64,000 nucleotides of DNA from Poa pratensis. Taxonomy: Eukaryota > Streptophyta > Magnoliopsida > Poales > Poaceae. Shown piece after piece: positions 10,165 to 20,854 of the stretch (the stretch's first letter is position 1; each line of letters begins with the position of its first letter). Made by a program: the position numbers and the translations under genes. The stretch is from contig CAMZMU010000049.1 in the NCBI GenBank assembly GCA_947311845.1, forward strand, positions 1,733,368 to 1,797,367, in the 5' to 3' direction. The notes under the pieces are model-generated. The model saw only the letters and a list, made by a program, of their open reading frames with translations, had not been told where the DNA came from and searched no databases.

Positions 10165-11314
10165 ATGGGGCAGGAGGGGATGGGGTACAACAGCGGCAAG
10201 GCCGCCGGCGGCGGCACAGGAGCCCTGCCGATAGCAGCGGCTCGGGCGAGGGGGCTTCAACGACATCAAGATCACCGTGCTCTGCTGCCTCGTCACCATC
10301 CTCGTCCTCCGGGGCACCATCGGCCTCAATCTCTCCCTCCCGTCTCACCCCTCCGACACAGACGCCCTCACGGGCGCCAAGGCCGTCGAGGACATCGACC
10401 GCATCCTACGCGATATCCGCACCCACTCCGACCCCGGCGATAGCGACCTCGACGCCGCCAGCCTCACTTTTAACGCCACTGCGCTCAGCGCCTCGGAGGC
10501 CTACGCTGCCGCCGTGGGGACCTACGCGCTCGGCCCCAAAATCTATGACTGGGACGAGCAGCGCCGATGGTGGCTTGCGCAGAACAAGGGCTTCCCGGCC
10601 ACCATTCCCGGCGGCAAGCCCAGGATCCTGCTCGTCACGGGGTCGCAGCCTGGCCCCTGCGACAACGCGCTTGACGACCACTACCTGCTCAAGACCACCA
10701 AGAACAAGATCGACTACTGCCGCCTCCACGGCATCGAGATTGTCCACAACCTCGCGCACCTTGACAAGGAGCTCGCCGGTTACTGGGCCAAGCTGCCGCT
10801 GCTCCGCCATCTTATGCTCTCCCACCCGGAGGTCGAGTGGATCTGGTGGATGGACAGCGACGCCCTATTCACCGACATGGCCTTTGAGCTGCCTCTCGCG
10901 CGCTATCACCAGCATAACCTCATTATCCACGGGTATCAGGATCTCCTCTTTGACAAGCACTCCTGGATTGCGCTCAACACCGGCAGCTTCCTCTTCCGGA
11001 ACTGCCAGTGGTCACTCGACCTACTCGACATGATGGAAAACCACCACCCAGGGCTTGGGGATGAGCGGTGGCCGTTTGTTACTCATTTTGTGGGGAGCAA
11101 GCCGTGTGGAAGCTATGGTGATTATCTAGTAGAGCGGTGTCTCAAGAGTATGGAGCGAGCATTTAACTTTGCCGATAACCAGGTGCTGCGACTCTATGGG
11201 TTCGGGCATAAGGGGCTGGAAAGTCCCAAGATCAAGAGGATCACCAGTCAGACAACCAAGCCTATTAACGACAAGGAGAACCTTGATGTGAAGGCCAAGA
11301 TGTCGACCACTTGA
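10165..11314 (+). pseudogene. GT34 glycosyltransferase (xyloglucan xylosyltransferase-like), frameshifted and internally deleted
   Basis: The N-terminus MGQEGMGYNSGKAAGGG starts at 10165 in one frame. From about 10255 the homology continues in another frame, through the signal-anchor helix (ITVLCCLVTILVLRGTIGL) and the catalytic region. GT34 motifs are clear: RILLVTGSQPGPCDN, KNKIDYCRLHGIEIVHN, the sugar-nucleotide site WWMDSDALFTDM, and ALNTGSFLFRNCQWS. After SLDLLD (about 11028) the text jumps to MMENHHPGLGDERWPFVTHF. From memory of grass homologues, about 70-75 residues are missing there in frame, including a conserved DDQSALIYLL segment. The C-terminus ends in KAKMSTT and a stop. No ATG opens the catalytic frame. 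Such enzymes add xylose or galactose to polysaccharides in the Golgi. This copy should be inactive. Confidence 0.87.
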
Positions 11315-11483
11315 AGCTATCAAAGAGAGTTAGTGGTATGGAAATATCATAGGCTCTCTTCAAGGTCAGAGAATTTTTACTTGGGGTGTTGTTTAGTTTC
11401 TACTACATTTCTTTCCTTTTCTGTTCACGGCTTTTTCTTGTTATGTGTAATAGTTAGAGATTGCACAAGCTATGTTTCTCATG
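11315..11483. other. 3' flank of the GT34 copy
   Basis: AT-rich sequence downstream of the stop codon, with several T-runs, looks like an inherited 3' UTR. No polyadenylation signal stands out. A Helitron-like terminus begins directly after it. Confidence 0.4.
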
Positions 11484-11516
11484 ACTAGCTAACTGCCCGT
11501 GCGTTGCAACGGGGTA
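11484..11516 (-). mobile_element. Helitron-like 3' terminus (candidate)
   Basis: Read on the minus strand, the sequence has a short hairpin (CCCGT, loop, ACGGG), then about eight bases, then CTAG followed by T. This is the arrangement of a Helitron 3' end with its CTRR terminus. The hairpin text (GTTGCAACGCACGGGC) is frequent in grass genomes. If real, the element would extend rightward from 11484. No matching 5' TC end was found, so its length is unknown. Confidence 0.4.
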
Positions 11517-11594
11517 TAAATACTCTAATCGTTCCACGTTAATTTTCTAAATCTTACGATTTTTAGAATTCATATTTGCATCAAGCATCATTAT

Positions 11595-11696
11595 CAAGTT
11601 TTGAGCAAATATAGTCACATGGTGTACAAGTTGAGCTAGCAAGTTTTGAGCAAAAATAGTCACATGGTGTACAAGTTGAGCTATCAAGTTTTGAGC
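11595..11696. repeat. 45-bp tandem repeat, 2.3 copies
   Basis: Units start caagttttgagcaa and contain atagtcacatggtgtacaag. Copies lie at 11595-11639 and 11640-11684, and a partial copy at 11685-11696. The two full units differ at a few positions. The array lies just inside the possible Helitron end. Confidence 0.85.
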
Positions 11697-12189
11697 CCGT
11701 GCGTTGCCTATGCTCATCAGCAACACAACTTGCTGAGCTTTCTATTAGATTTCTCCACCCGAATGGACAAAGCACTGCGTGGCACCACGAGCTCCCGAAC
11801 CTCGACGAAGCCCTGCATGGCACCACGTGCTCCACTCGTGGCCTCCGCTGACCAGCCGACTCCATGCCGCCAGCGAGACGGAGTGCTGGTTGCCACCAGC
11901 GAGAAGGCGTCAGGGATTTGATAACCTTCTTTAAGGAACTTTCTATTAAGTTCTGAACATCCTCTTGCTACACAATAACTGTAGCGGATCAGTTAATTTA
12001 TCGATCTTAAAGCACTGCATAAACTACCTGTAAGAAACTCTCATTAAGATGTTCTTTGAGTGTAGTTTCAGCCAGAGCTTCTGGTGGGCTCTTGGCCATG
12101 AGTGGAACACTGCTTTGGATATCAATGACATGATAAAGGAGATCAATGGGGCCCTAAATCAACTGACCCTCACAGTTTCACATGTGGAA

Positions 12190-12450
12190 ATGTAATTTTA
12201 CCAGAAAGAGATGTCAAACGCTTCTCATAATCAAGTTAGCACTATACCCTTGCTATTGGCTTTCTTGACCGAGTGGATTACCTCATGCGCAATGACCACA
12301 CTTTCTAACATGATAAAGGCAGATTGATTAATTGCCGTAAGCACCTTGGTGAAAATTTTAAAGGTGCAATTAAGTAAACTAATCGGTCTAAACTTCTTCA
12401 TCGAAGAAGCCTCTGGCTCCTTTGGAATCAGAGTGAGCACAGCAAAATTC
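12190..12450 (-). mobile_element. LINE reverse transcriptase fragment
   Basis: The minus-strand frame reads LTLIPKEPEASSMKKFRPIS, LLNCTFKIFTKVLT, then INQSAFI and ESVVIAHEVIHSVKKANSKG. This is the region between RT motifs 1 and 2 of plant L1-type elements. A segment between KVLT and INQSAF is missing, and the frame breaks after KGIVL. It is a short degenerate relic, on the opposite strand to the large LINE further right. Confidence 0.8.
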
Positions 12451-13391
12451 AGTCTATAGATGTGTAACTACCCCTACATTTCTACTTGCCTTATCCTTAA
12501 TCTTAGCCAGCAATTTTAAGGTTGAAAGGACTACAAAATATAACTTTTGTTTATATATTTACTAATATGGTATTATTTTATGAAATTATAAATAATGTTT
12601 TAACAGGAACGGGGCCAAAAAAAACCCAAAGCTTCATTGATAGCGTTAGGAAACACTTACGTGCAGTCCGTCACAAAAAATAGAAATTACAACCAGACCC
12701 TTACAGTTTGCAAAAGGGTTCTCGCAAAGAAATCAGAAACGCAATCGAGTCTTGCCCACCGCCGTCGCTGCAAGGCCTCGCAGCCGTGGCCATCAAGTTC
12801 ACCTCTGGGGACAAACCACTTGGTGGAGAGCTGATGAAGAACGCTGCTTCAGAACCCCATGATCATCTCTCGCTGAGGAAGAAGCCCGGAGCAAGTAGCA
12901 CCAGGGTACGGAGTGACCCCCTTGGTCTTGGATAGCGGCGGCGCATCTCGCCGTCGCTGAGGAAAGTCCGCGCCTGAAGCTTCGAAGGGCCCAGGCCAGA
13001 ACCCATCCCAGGGCTTGAGCAATCGCTGTCTTCCCCTCCTCCCTTCCACCATATCGGCAGCAAGAGAGAAAGAGCTTACCGATAGCCAAGCCCGACCAGA
13101 GCAATCTCATGCAAGGCTGAAACTTCCACGACTCAAACATGATGGACGTGACCAACCAAAGAAATAGCAGCCTTGATCCGAAAAGCTCGTTCGGAGCGCG
13201 AGCACCAGGCAGCTCGCTATCTAGGCCGGCCTCACGCCCTCCCGATCACACCCATCGGTGTATAACTCTTTGGTATTTCGAACGTGCTGGGCATATTCTT
13301 CCGTATATGGGCTGTAGATCCGAGAGCGTGGCCCACGTCAGTTAATGCTCAGCTACTTACCGTTAAAAAGAAGGAGCTTTCATGTACCTTA
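12451..13391. other. Unassigned, moderately GC-rich stretch
   Basis: The part 12740-13260 is GC-rich and has overlapping open frames on both strands, none recognisable. It could be a transposon untranslated region or old coding sequence. No repeat ends were found before the Harbinger terminus at 13392. Confidence 0.4.
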
Positions 13392-13667
13392 GGGCATGTA
13401 CAGTGCAGCGTTCCCTTGTGCCTCCATGTCAGCAAGAGAAGGCAAGAAGAAATACCGTACAACGCATTGTTGCTTAGGTCAACTCTACAGCTTAAATGGG
13501 TGCACAAAAATAGGGATGAAGAATAAATAGTATCCCTGTAGACTATTTTTTGTTACGTGATCCTAGCAGGTACTAGATTTAATTACTACATGAAATACAA
13601 ATGGACTCTAGCCGCAAGAGGTTGAATATATCGATGAAAAACTTTTATATTGTTGAAAAACATCAAA

Positions 13668-13830
13668 CTTGAAGTCCTTTACTTGGACCAACTGGCTCGT
13701 AAGATTTGTTCCGGGCTGGGTTTCATATATATTACGGAGTAGTATACAAATCGAACTTGAAGTCCTTTACTTGGACGTGAAAAGCAAGCATATATATATG
13801 GATGTGACTGAGACATAAGCTATGTCTCAG
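13668..13830. repeat. Short direct repeat and a perfect hairpin
   Basis: The phrase acttgaagtcctttacttgg occurs at about 13668 and again about 86 bp later. At 13808-13830, ctgagacata and tatgtctcag form a perfect 10-bp stem with a 3-nt loop. Both lie in the AT-rich left part of the Harbinger-type element. Confidence 0.75.
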
Positions 13831-14339
13831 CTAGCAAAACCGATATATATACGGCTAGGTTCCTTTATTTGGCTCCACATACCGAGACAAAATACAACTC
13901 GTGAATCACAGTTTGGATCCAAAACAATTCATAAGACTTCCATGAGACACGCACGTATTCCCAGTTAGAAATCAGAACGTATATAAATAGAGGAAAGGAA
14001 AAACAAACCAGATCTGTAGCACTGCATATTTGATTAACAGAGCAAGATTTCACAAATATGGATTACCCATATGCGTTTAATTTAAATGTCTAGATACACG
14101 GCAAACACTCAGATGAACACAAACACGAATTTATGACGCATAAATCAATTCTAACTCCTGGAGACACATTGTAGGTAGTCCGACACCAACAACCACTGAA
14201 CCTTGCGCCCAAGTTTGAAGAGGCCTTGCGTCGAGAGCAAACACTACAAAAACAAAAAAATATGCTAACTCATTAGCTAGTTACATGTCATGAACCATGT
14301 AGCCTAATTTGTATCAATCATGCGTACCTTTCAACTTTG

Positions 14340-15509
14340 CTAAGTTTTCCCCCACAATGTTTCCCGCATTAATGAAATTGCCCTCAAATGCTCGGCTTTC
14401 ATATCCATAGGCATCCCGCTAGTGTCATGTGTGAGGAGCTTAGTGTATTGCTCTAGCATTTTTGCTTTTGCCTTGTTCTCCTTTGCTGCTTCTAGGGCGA
14501 GACGTGATGCCTCCACTTTATCTTGTGAAATACGTTTCTGCACTTCTAGCACCGCAGCACGATTTTTGTTAGCTTCTTCCTGAGCTTCAATAAACTTGTT
14601 GAGCTCCTCCATATCCTTTGACACCAGCTTATTCTTGACTTTGCCATCTCTTTCAGCCTTGGCCTTTTTGACCCCCATAGGTGGACGTGGAATGTCATCA
14701 CTTCCTATAGGAGACGGCTTAATCCCCACATCTCCCAGATCAGCGACATCCCGGTTCTTTGATCCATGCATTTGTGCATTGTAAGCATGCCACTTTGGAA
14801 ATTTTTTGCATGCCTCCCAAGTATCCATATGCAGAAACGGCCCATGGTCCTTCTCATACTTTTTTTTTTACTTTGTTCATCAAATCACCATCATTCTCTC
14901 CACTAGAATATACTTAGACTTATCTCTATATGAACAGCATGGAAATCACTTACGATTTTGTTTACTCGATGAAAACGGCTCATGAGTTGCTTCATTTGTC
15001 TTTTACGGTTGTTGTCGGGGTGTTGCTATTGTACTCAGCTGTCACAGCATTCCAATATTGGTCATTCTTCTTGTAGTTTCCACTGATAGCATCATTTGAG
15101 TTATTCAGCCAAGCACCCATCTACATTGCAGAATGAAACCTTTGTTAAGCATTGACATATGCACATAGTCGGCCATACAGATTAAGGAATATGAAAATTT
15201 TAAAACTTACCAATCTGTTATCCTCCTCTGTTGTCCATGTCATTCTTTTTTTTATTGTTGCATTCTCCACCATCACCACTTTCAAGATTAATACTCCTAG
15301 AATGTGTACGTTTATTTGATGCTCCCTTTCAGCTCTTTTTAGCAGGGGATGGCTGTGGTGCTGATAATGGAGTGTTGTGTGAAGAACTACCAACGAATTG
15401 GTAATTCTGTGGCAAGTCTGGACGGTTCCGAATTTGTTGCGGATAAGGAATACTAGCAGGATTTTGTAAAAAAATTACAAAACCTCCAGGTGGGTGAACA
15501 TCATTTACC
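14340..15509 (-). pseudogene. Harbinger-associated Myb/SANT-like (NAM-C-like) gene, degenerate
   Basis: Coding pieces read on the minus strand in order. The first begins at 15509 after a splice acceptor (VNDVHPPGGFVIFLQNPAS). The second has the SANT-like start RMTWTTEEDNRLVS (about 15210-15260). The third has AWLNNSNDAISGN and QYWNAVTAEYN (from about 15119). The last has YEKDHGPFLHMDTWEACKKF and a Lys/Glu-rich coiled coil ending LWGKT before the stop at 14340. The family accompanies Harbinger transposases, and plant members are often annotated as NAM-associated. Extra or missing bases break the frame near NTP (about 15010), after ISLSI and before KYEKD, so no intact protein can result. Confidence 0.72.
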
Positions 15510-15856
15510 CTACAGAAGAATAAACATTTATTTGTTAATACTAACATATGACAGAGCTATGAGAACAATATTATCTAATTGTGAAATGATAAACAATTTA
15601 GTACCCTTTGAGATCATGGAAAAATACTCTACTTTATAGCTTCCCAAAACATACAAATTTACATATAATTTAGTCTGAGTTTAGTCTTGTAAGTCTTCGG
15701 CTGTACAAGAACCTTGAAACTGGTCTACACATGATGCTTCAGACAAACGTATGATGACTAGACATGACAATTTACGGTTCCTTTCTAGTCAGGTCCAGTA
15801 CGAGCAACTGTACAGTAGGCTGTTTTATTCTGCAGGATCAACAATTCTTGGAGTAA

Positions 15857-17545
15857 ATGCGGAACTATGCGGAATCTACCTGTACAGAAACTAAGAACAA
15901 TCGGCTCTACAATCCTATGCTCGCTGTCCAAGCTCCGGCAGGCGAGCTCTGGATCGGAACACACCGCATCGACCTCAACTCCCCTAGCATCCCCTCGCCG
16001 GACTCCCCGCTTGTTTTCACTTCCACCCAGTCCGGCAACGCCTCCGACCCCGTCATCATCTCCTCCGACGACGACTCTGTGCCACCGTCCCAGCGCGCCC
16101 CCGCGCGCTCGACCAGCATTCATGCCGAGACCTACGCCGACCGTGCCCCTGACATGCGCCACCCTCCCACGCACGCTGAGCGCCAGGCCGCTCGGCACAT
16201 CCTGCACGGCACTCCAGTCGCCACGCCATTGGGACCCACCGGCTCTGCGGCGAGCAGCAGCGGCGCGGGAGGGCCCGCTCTGGAGCTGTTCGTCCCGCAT
16301 GGGCTCGCCATCGACGCCACCAACTTCGCCCTCGCCAGCATCGCCACCCCCGTCTCCCACCCTTTCGCCCATGTCCGCGCGGCCCTGGAACGCCGCAGCG
16401 GCTGCCCACCGTTCACCCTCGCGGCCACGTCAGCCGGAGCTGCCCTCATCGTCTTCCAAATGACCGTGGACAGGGAGAGAGCGGTCGCTCTGTCCCCCTT
16501 CCCCTTCTTCGACAACCCGGTCACGCTCCACCGCCCCGAGGACGCCGACAACAGGGCCACCACGGTCTACACCGACCTCGCCGAGCTTCGCGCCTACGAC
16601 TTCCCGCTTGAGCTGTGGCACGACGCCGGAGCTAGCTTCTTCTTCGGCCACCTCGGTAAGCTCTGTTGTGTGGACAGATGCTGCTTCGCGGCTGCGGACT
16701 ACACTGTCCTCCGTGCCTATGTCATGCTCGAGCCCGCCGCACGCATCCCCCCCTCCGTCATCCTTCGCATGCCCAACGACGAGATCGCCGTCGTCCGCGT
16801 GCACCTCCATCAGCGCTGGGCTCTGGCGCCGGCTGATGCTGGGGTGCGGGCCGTCCCCTTCAACGACACGGACGACAACCAACCCCCTCTGCCGCCGTTC
16901 GGCCCCACGCTCCCCAACGGCGGACCGCCGCACACCCTCTTCCGCAGCAGAGGCTCGCAGACCGGGAGTGCACCTGCACCGGCCAACTCACCTCGCTCCC
17001 GAGGTGCTGCCAACGACGCCAACACTGACGAGGTCGGCAACGCGGGCGCCGGGGTCCCGCTCGACGCGTCCAAGCTGACGGCATCCCTTGAGGTGCTGCA
17101 GCTCGACGAGGCGCCTCCCGACGACGAGCCCTTGGTGCACCACGACGTCCGCCGCAAGCACCAGGTCAGCGCCAAGAGGGCGCACGACAAGAAGGCCAAG
17201 CTGCGCCGCAGTCAGAGGATTGCGGACGCGCAGAAGGCTGAGTTCCTCTACTCCCTCACCATTGCTACTCGAGCCAAGGCCAAGAGGCTGGACCTGACTC
17301 CGGCGACCCCTGCTCTCCTCGCGGCGCTCCAGGAGGCGGGGCTCGTGGACGCGCCTGACTTACCTGCCACGTCCGTGCCGCACCTCCGTGCGGTTGCCAT
17401 GCACTGCGGGGCAACCTTTGACGAGGCGGAGGCCATTGGGCAGGCAGCGGTGTCCGCCACCCCCCATGATCGAACAACACCCAGCTCGCAGCTCGGCACG
17501 CGCCATCTACCAGTCAAGAACTGCCGAGGACTGCTCTCTCCTTAG
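15857..17545 (+). CDS. LINE ORF1 (nucleic-acid-binding protein-like)
   Basis: A 562-codon frame opens with an ATG at 15857; the element's own start may be 15918 (MLAVQAPAGELW). It is rich in Ala and Pro. A central region (about residues 150-320) includes FALASIATPVSHPFAHVRAA and GHLGKLCCVDRCC, and resembles the RNA-binding-like ORF1 domain of grass LINEs. A basic stretch near residues 440-460 reads KLRRSQRIADAQ. There is no CCHC zinc knuckle. The frame is uninterrupted, unlike ORF2. Its LINE context rather than a named domain decides the call. Confidence 0.7.
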   Translation: MRNYAESTCTETKNNRLYNPMLAVQAPAGELWIGTHRIDLNSPSIPSPDSPLVFTSTQSGNASDPVIISSDDDSVPPSQRAPARSTSIHAETYADRAPDMRHPPTHAERQAARHILHGTPVATPLGPTGSAASSSGAGGPALELFVPHGLAIDATNFALASIATPVSHPFAHVRAALERRSGCPPFTLAATSAGAALIVFQMTVDRERAVALSPFPFFDNPVTLHRPEDADNRATTVYTDLAELRAYDFPLELWHDAGASFFFGHLGKLCCVDRCCFAAADYTVLRAYVMLEPAARIPPSVILRMPNDEIAVVRVHLHQRWALAPADAGVRAVPFNDTDDNQPPLPPFGPTLPNGGPPHTLFRSRGSQTGSAPAPANSPRSRGAANDANTDEVGNAGAGVPLDASKLTASLEVLQLDEAPPDDEPLVHHDVRRKHQVSAKRAHDKKAKLRRSQRIADAQKAEFLYSLTIATRAKAKRLDLTPATPALLAALQEAGLVDAPDLPATSVPHLRAVAMHCGATFDEAEAIGQAAVSATPHDRTTPSSQLGTRHLPVKNCRGLLSP

Positions 17546-17599
17546 CCGGGATCCTAGTAGCTTCGTAAAACCGTGTTTGTTTTTCCCTTTCTTAGCTAA

Positions 17600-17760
17600 A
17601 CCGATCGATCCTACTTGCAATCTCCTTATGAGATATGCATCCCCAACTTGTAATCGGTGCTCTCTGCCTACTAGCTTATCCCTACTACCGAATGATCCTA
17701 CCAGCAATTTCCTTCCGAAATATGCTTCACATACTTGTAATCGGTGCCTGGCTAATCAAA
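17600..17760. repeat. Degenerate tandem duplication between LINE ORF1 and ORF2
   Basis: Two units about 88 bp apart share gatcctac, gcaat, cttgtaatcggtgc and intervening text. They lie in the inter-ORF spacer of the LINE. Confidence 0.65.
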
Positions 17761-18486
17761 TGAATTTGCTTAAGTTGTATTACTTGGTGCTCTCTCAGTT
17801 TAATGCATAACATCACCTTCTCCTTCCTAAACTTGAACATTCGTGGACTCGGAGACCCCATAAAATGCGACACTGTCCTCGCTGAGTTAAGCACAATAAA
17901 ACCCTCTATCGCCTTCCTTCAAGAAACTAAGCTCAACATCGTTCCGCATACAAAAGCTAGAACCTTTCTCCCACGTTCTATCTCGGACTACCACTTCAAA
18001 CCGGCTGACGGAACAGCAGGAGGCATTTTGACCGCTATATCACGTTCTATCTTCACTATGGTCTCGGTCACTACTAAAGAATTTTCTCTCAATGCAACTA
18101 TTAAAATAAACTCAAACAACCAACTCCTATGCGTCTCCAATATCTACGCTCCCACCCAACACGCCCTAAAACCAAACTTTCTAGCGGGCAAATAGCTCCT
18201 ATGCGACGTTTTTTCCATGCTAATTTATGGGCAGCGACGTCGTTGGTTGAAATAGCTCTCTTGCGACACCGTATCGATGCTGAAATAGCTCTCGCGCGAC
18301 AGTGGGGCTTAAGCGCAAGGGACTGGTTAGTGGCTTTAAACAGCGGGGTACCCAACGGTAACTTATCCAGGCCAGCGCGGGACCCACCTCACCGCAGCTA
18401 GACCAGAGCCGCGCCCTGTGCCCGTGCCATTGCTTCCCCTTTCCCCCATCTTCCATCTTCCTCTTCTCCGGCGACGGCAACGAGAG

Positions 18487-19159
18487 ATGTCTACCTCCTC
18501 CGGCGCCTCGCACTCAACATGGCGGCGATTTGGTGCAGTTCCACTGACAAGGTGCCCTGACTGCTCACGCCCAGAGCCTCTGAAGCGGTGGATCTGTAAG
18601 ACCGACGAGAATGGAAATCGTGGGCGCGAGTTTGTTACTTGCTTGAGCAAGGGCACACAGCGGGGACTGGATGGAAAGGTTAGATCTCAGTTCTTTCGCC
18701 GGCGTTCGCTCTGATTTCTCCGAATCTCGTTTTAGCTCATCGAATTTGGAGGAGATTTAGAGTTCATGTTGCTGATTTCAGATCCTCAAGAAATGTGGCC
18801 ATTTCGAGTGGGTGGAAGATTATGTTGAAAGGCTTCAATTGGAGGGCCTCCTCGATTCAGATTTGAGGCCAACTAGGTTGCTCAATTTGGGGTTCAATTT
18901 GCCGCCGCCGCCTGCTGCAGCAAATTGGGTGGAGGATTTGAGCTCGGGAGTGGACAGAGCAGTGCCCGTGCCGGCTGCGAGGAATGCGGCCAATGATGCA
19001 CTGCCTGCGGAGTACGAACTGAACGCGGAATTGAAGAAGATCAAGAAACATCTGCATCAGATGGTGGATTTGCAGAAGCAAGCAAATATCATGGCAGCAG
19101 GATTTTATGTTTCTATCATTGTTCTGTTTTTCTTTTACCTGTTGTTCATCCGTCGTTAG
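18487..19159 (+). CDS. GRF-type zinc-finger protein with C-terminal membrane segment, carried by the MULE
   Basis: Two exons (18487-18678 and 18782-19159) with a GT-AG intron give an open frame of 189 residues. The N-terminal third is a GRF zinc finger: CPDC at residues 23-26, GREFVTC ending at Cys52, then KKCGHFEWVEDY. A Lys/Leu-rich helical stretch (ELNAELKKIKKHLHQMVDLQ) leads to a hydrophobic C-terminal segment (FYVSIIVLFFFYLLFI) ending in RR. GRF fingers bind nucleic acid in known proteins such as TopoIII-alpha. Small grass proteins with one GRF finger and a tail anchor are a plant family of unknown role. There is no frameshift or early stop, unlike neighbouring transposon genes. It may be a captured host gene or an accessory gene of this MULE group. 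Confidence 0.78.
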
Positions 19160-19851
19160 CTAGTTGGGGTTTAGTTGGTCAGTTAGCTCGGTGTGTGACG
19201 GCAGAGGACGATCTGTGCGCCATGCCAAGTTCATGTACATGAATCGAAGAAGTAATTTGGAAAGTTCGTCTGTTCGTTACGCAATTTTTGTTCTTCAGTT
19301 AACGGGTGGCCTAAGTTAACAGAGTGACCAAAGTTCAGTTTCGAGAAAAAAAATGTTCTAGGCTGCCGAATAGATGTTGGGCCGTGAGAAAGTAATCAGG
19401 CCCAACTAGAAAAGCAGCCCACCCGCGTCCCTTTTTTTATACGGTTTTTTATATAGCATAGAGGCACCCATGTTTAGCTAAAAATGTTTCAACTAAAACC
19501 ACTAAAATAAAATGTTGCTTCGGAAAATAAATTTCTTAGAAACATAGATATATTAGCACGAACAATACATCGAAACATATAGTAGCACCCTTACATAAAG
19601 ATGCACCGCCGTTCAGACTGCGTTGAACGGTCAAGATCGAACAGACGGGTCGATCCAAACCCCAGCTCTCTAGCAATCAGCGCACACGAATCCCTCCACG
19701 CACCGCGAGCCAATCAACTGGTAGAACGAGCGCACACGCGGATCGGCGTGTCACGTGCACACGGAGGCGTCAGATCCAACGGCTCTAAAGCTGGCGGGGT
19801 TTCGGATGGGGTTTCCGGGGTTTTGGGGTTTCCGGGGTTTAGGGTTTCAGT
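19160..19851. other. MULE interior without genes
   Basis: 3' flank of the GRF gene, then AT-rich sequence and a short GC-rich patch (19600-19800). At about 19795-19850 lies a degenerate G/T-rich run of ggggtttcc and tttagggttt units resembling plant telomere repeats. It is too short and irregular to be a telomere. Confidence 0.5.
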
Positions 19852-20345
19852 GAGCTAGGGTTGAGCATAAGTAATTCAAAAAAAATAAAAAAGATATAAA
19901 ACTTTCGCTCACAGTCTACTTATGCAATGACGTTGCTATAAAAAAATGATTCTTGTTATATCCACGTTTCAATGAAAAATATTCACACAATTCACGGTAA
20001 TGACCGAATGAGCTAGGGTTGAGCATAAGTAATTCAAAAAAATCAAAACAATGTACAACCAGCGCACATGGTCTACTTATGCAACTAAGTTGCTATAAAA
20101 AAAATGAAAACTTGTTATATCCACATTTTAAAACCAAAATTCACACGTTCACGATATCGACGAAATGAGCTAGGGTTGAACATAAGTAATTCAAAAAAAA
20201 TCAAAAACATATAAAACCAGCGCACATTGTCATTTTAGATGACATACTTATCAAAAGAAAATATAAACTTTGATTTTGAGTCGGTCAACGTTTTTGTGAA
20301 AAGTTTGACAAAATTTCAAATGAGCACAAATGATTCAAAAAAAAG
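19852..20345. repeat. Satellite-like tandem array, period about 157 bp
   Basis: Units start gagctagggttgagcataag at 19852, 20010 and 20167, followed by a decayed fourth unit near 20320. Each has an A-run after aagtaattc and the phrase ttgttatatccac or a variant. The array is AT-rich and lies wholly inside the MULE. Confidence 0.85.
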
Positions 20346-20700
20346 AAAAACTTGTGCACATAGTCGTATTATGTTGCATAGCAACCAAAAAAAAATATAA
20401 ACATGGTTTATATACAATTGCAGGAAAATGCCTTCGAGAAAATGGGATTCTTGTACAATGTAGTATGGTTTTCGAAGAACAAAGGTTGTGTGTTCTAGAT
20501 AATAAGTAATTCAAAAAAAATCAAAAAAATGTAAAACTTTGCACATAGTCGTATTATGTTGCATAGCAACCAAAAAAATATAAACATGGTTTATATACAA
20601 TTACAGGAAAATGCCTTCAAGAAAATGGGATTCTTGTACAATGTAGTATGGTTTTCAAAGAACAAAGGTTGTGTGTTCTAGATCATAAGTAAATATATAT
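20346..20700. repeat. Second tandem duplication, period about 186 bp
   Basis: The phrase gcacatagtcgtattatgtt occurs at 20355 and 20541. The text between (atataaacatggtttatata, gaaaatgggattcttgtaca) is repeated almost unchanged, making this the youngest-looking repeat of the array. Confidence 0.85.
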
Positions 20701-20854
20701 ATGTTTTATTATGGATTTCAAATAAAACTTGTGCTTATAGTCTTATTATGTTGTATAGCAACCAAAAAAATAATAAATAAGATTCAAAAACTTGTTATGT
20801 ATATGTTTTTCTATTAAACAATGATTTCGGAAAAAAGAAAAGAATATAATAGAA

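Noticed and set aside
10152..11033. A 293-codon Ser/Pro/Arg-rich frame overlapping the GT34 copy
   Set aside because: It is the shifted reading of a GC-rich coding region, starts with TTG and has no family resemblance.
10277..11314. A 345-codon glycosyltransferase presented as an intact gene
   Set aside because: The frame opens with GTG inside a membrane helix, the true N-terminus lies in another frame, and part of the catalytic domain is missing.
19795..19850. Possible interstitial telomere repeat
   Set aside because: Only a few irregular ggggtttcc and tttaggg units; not a (TTTAGGG)n array.
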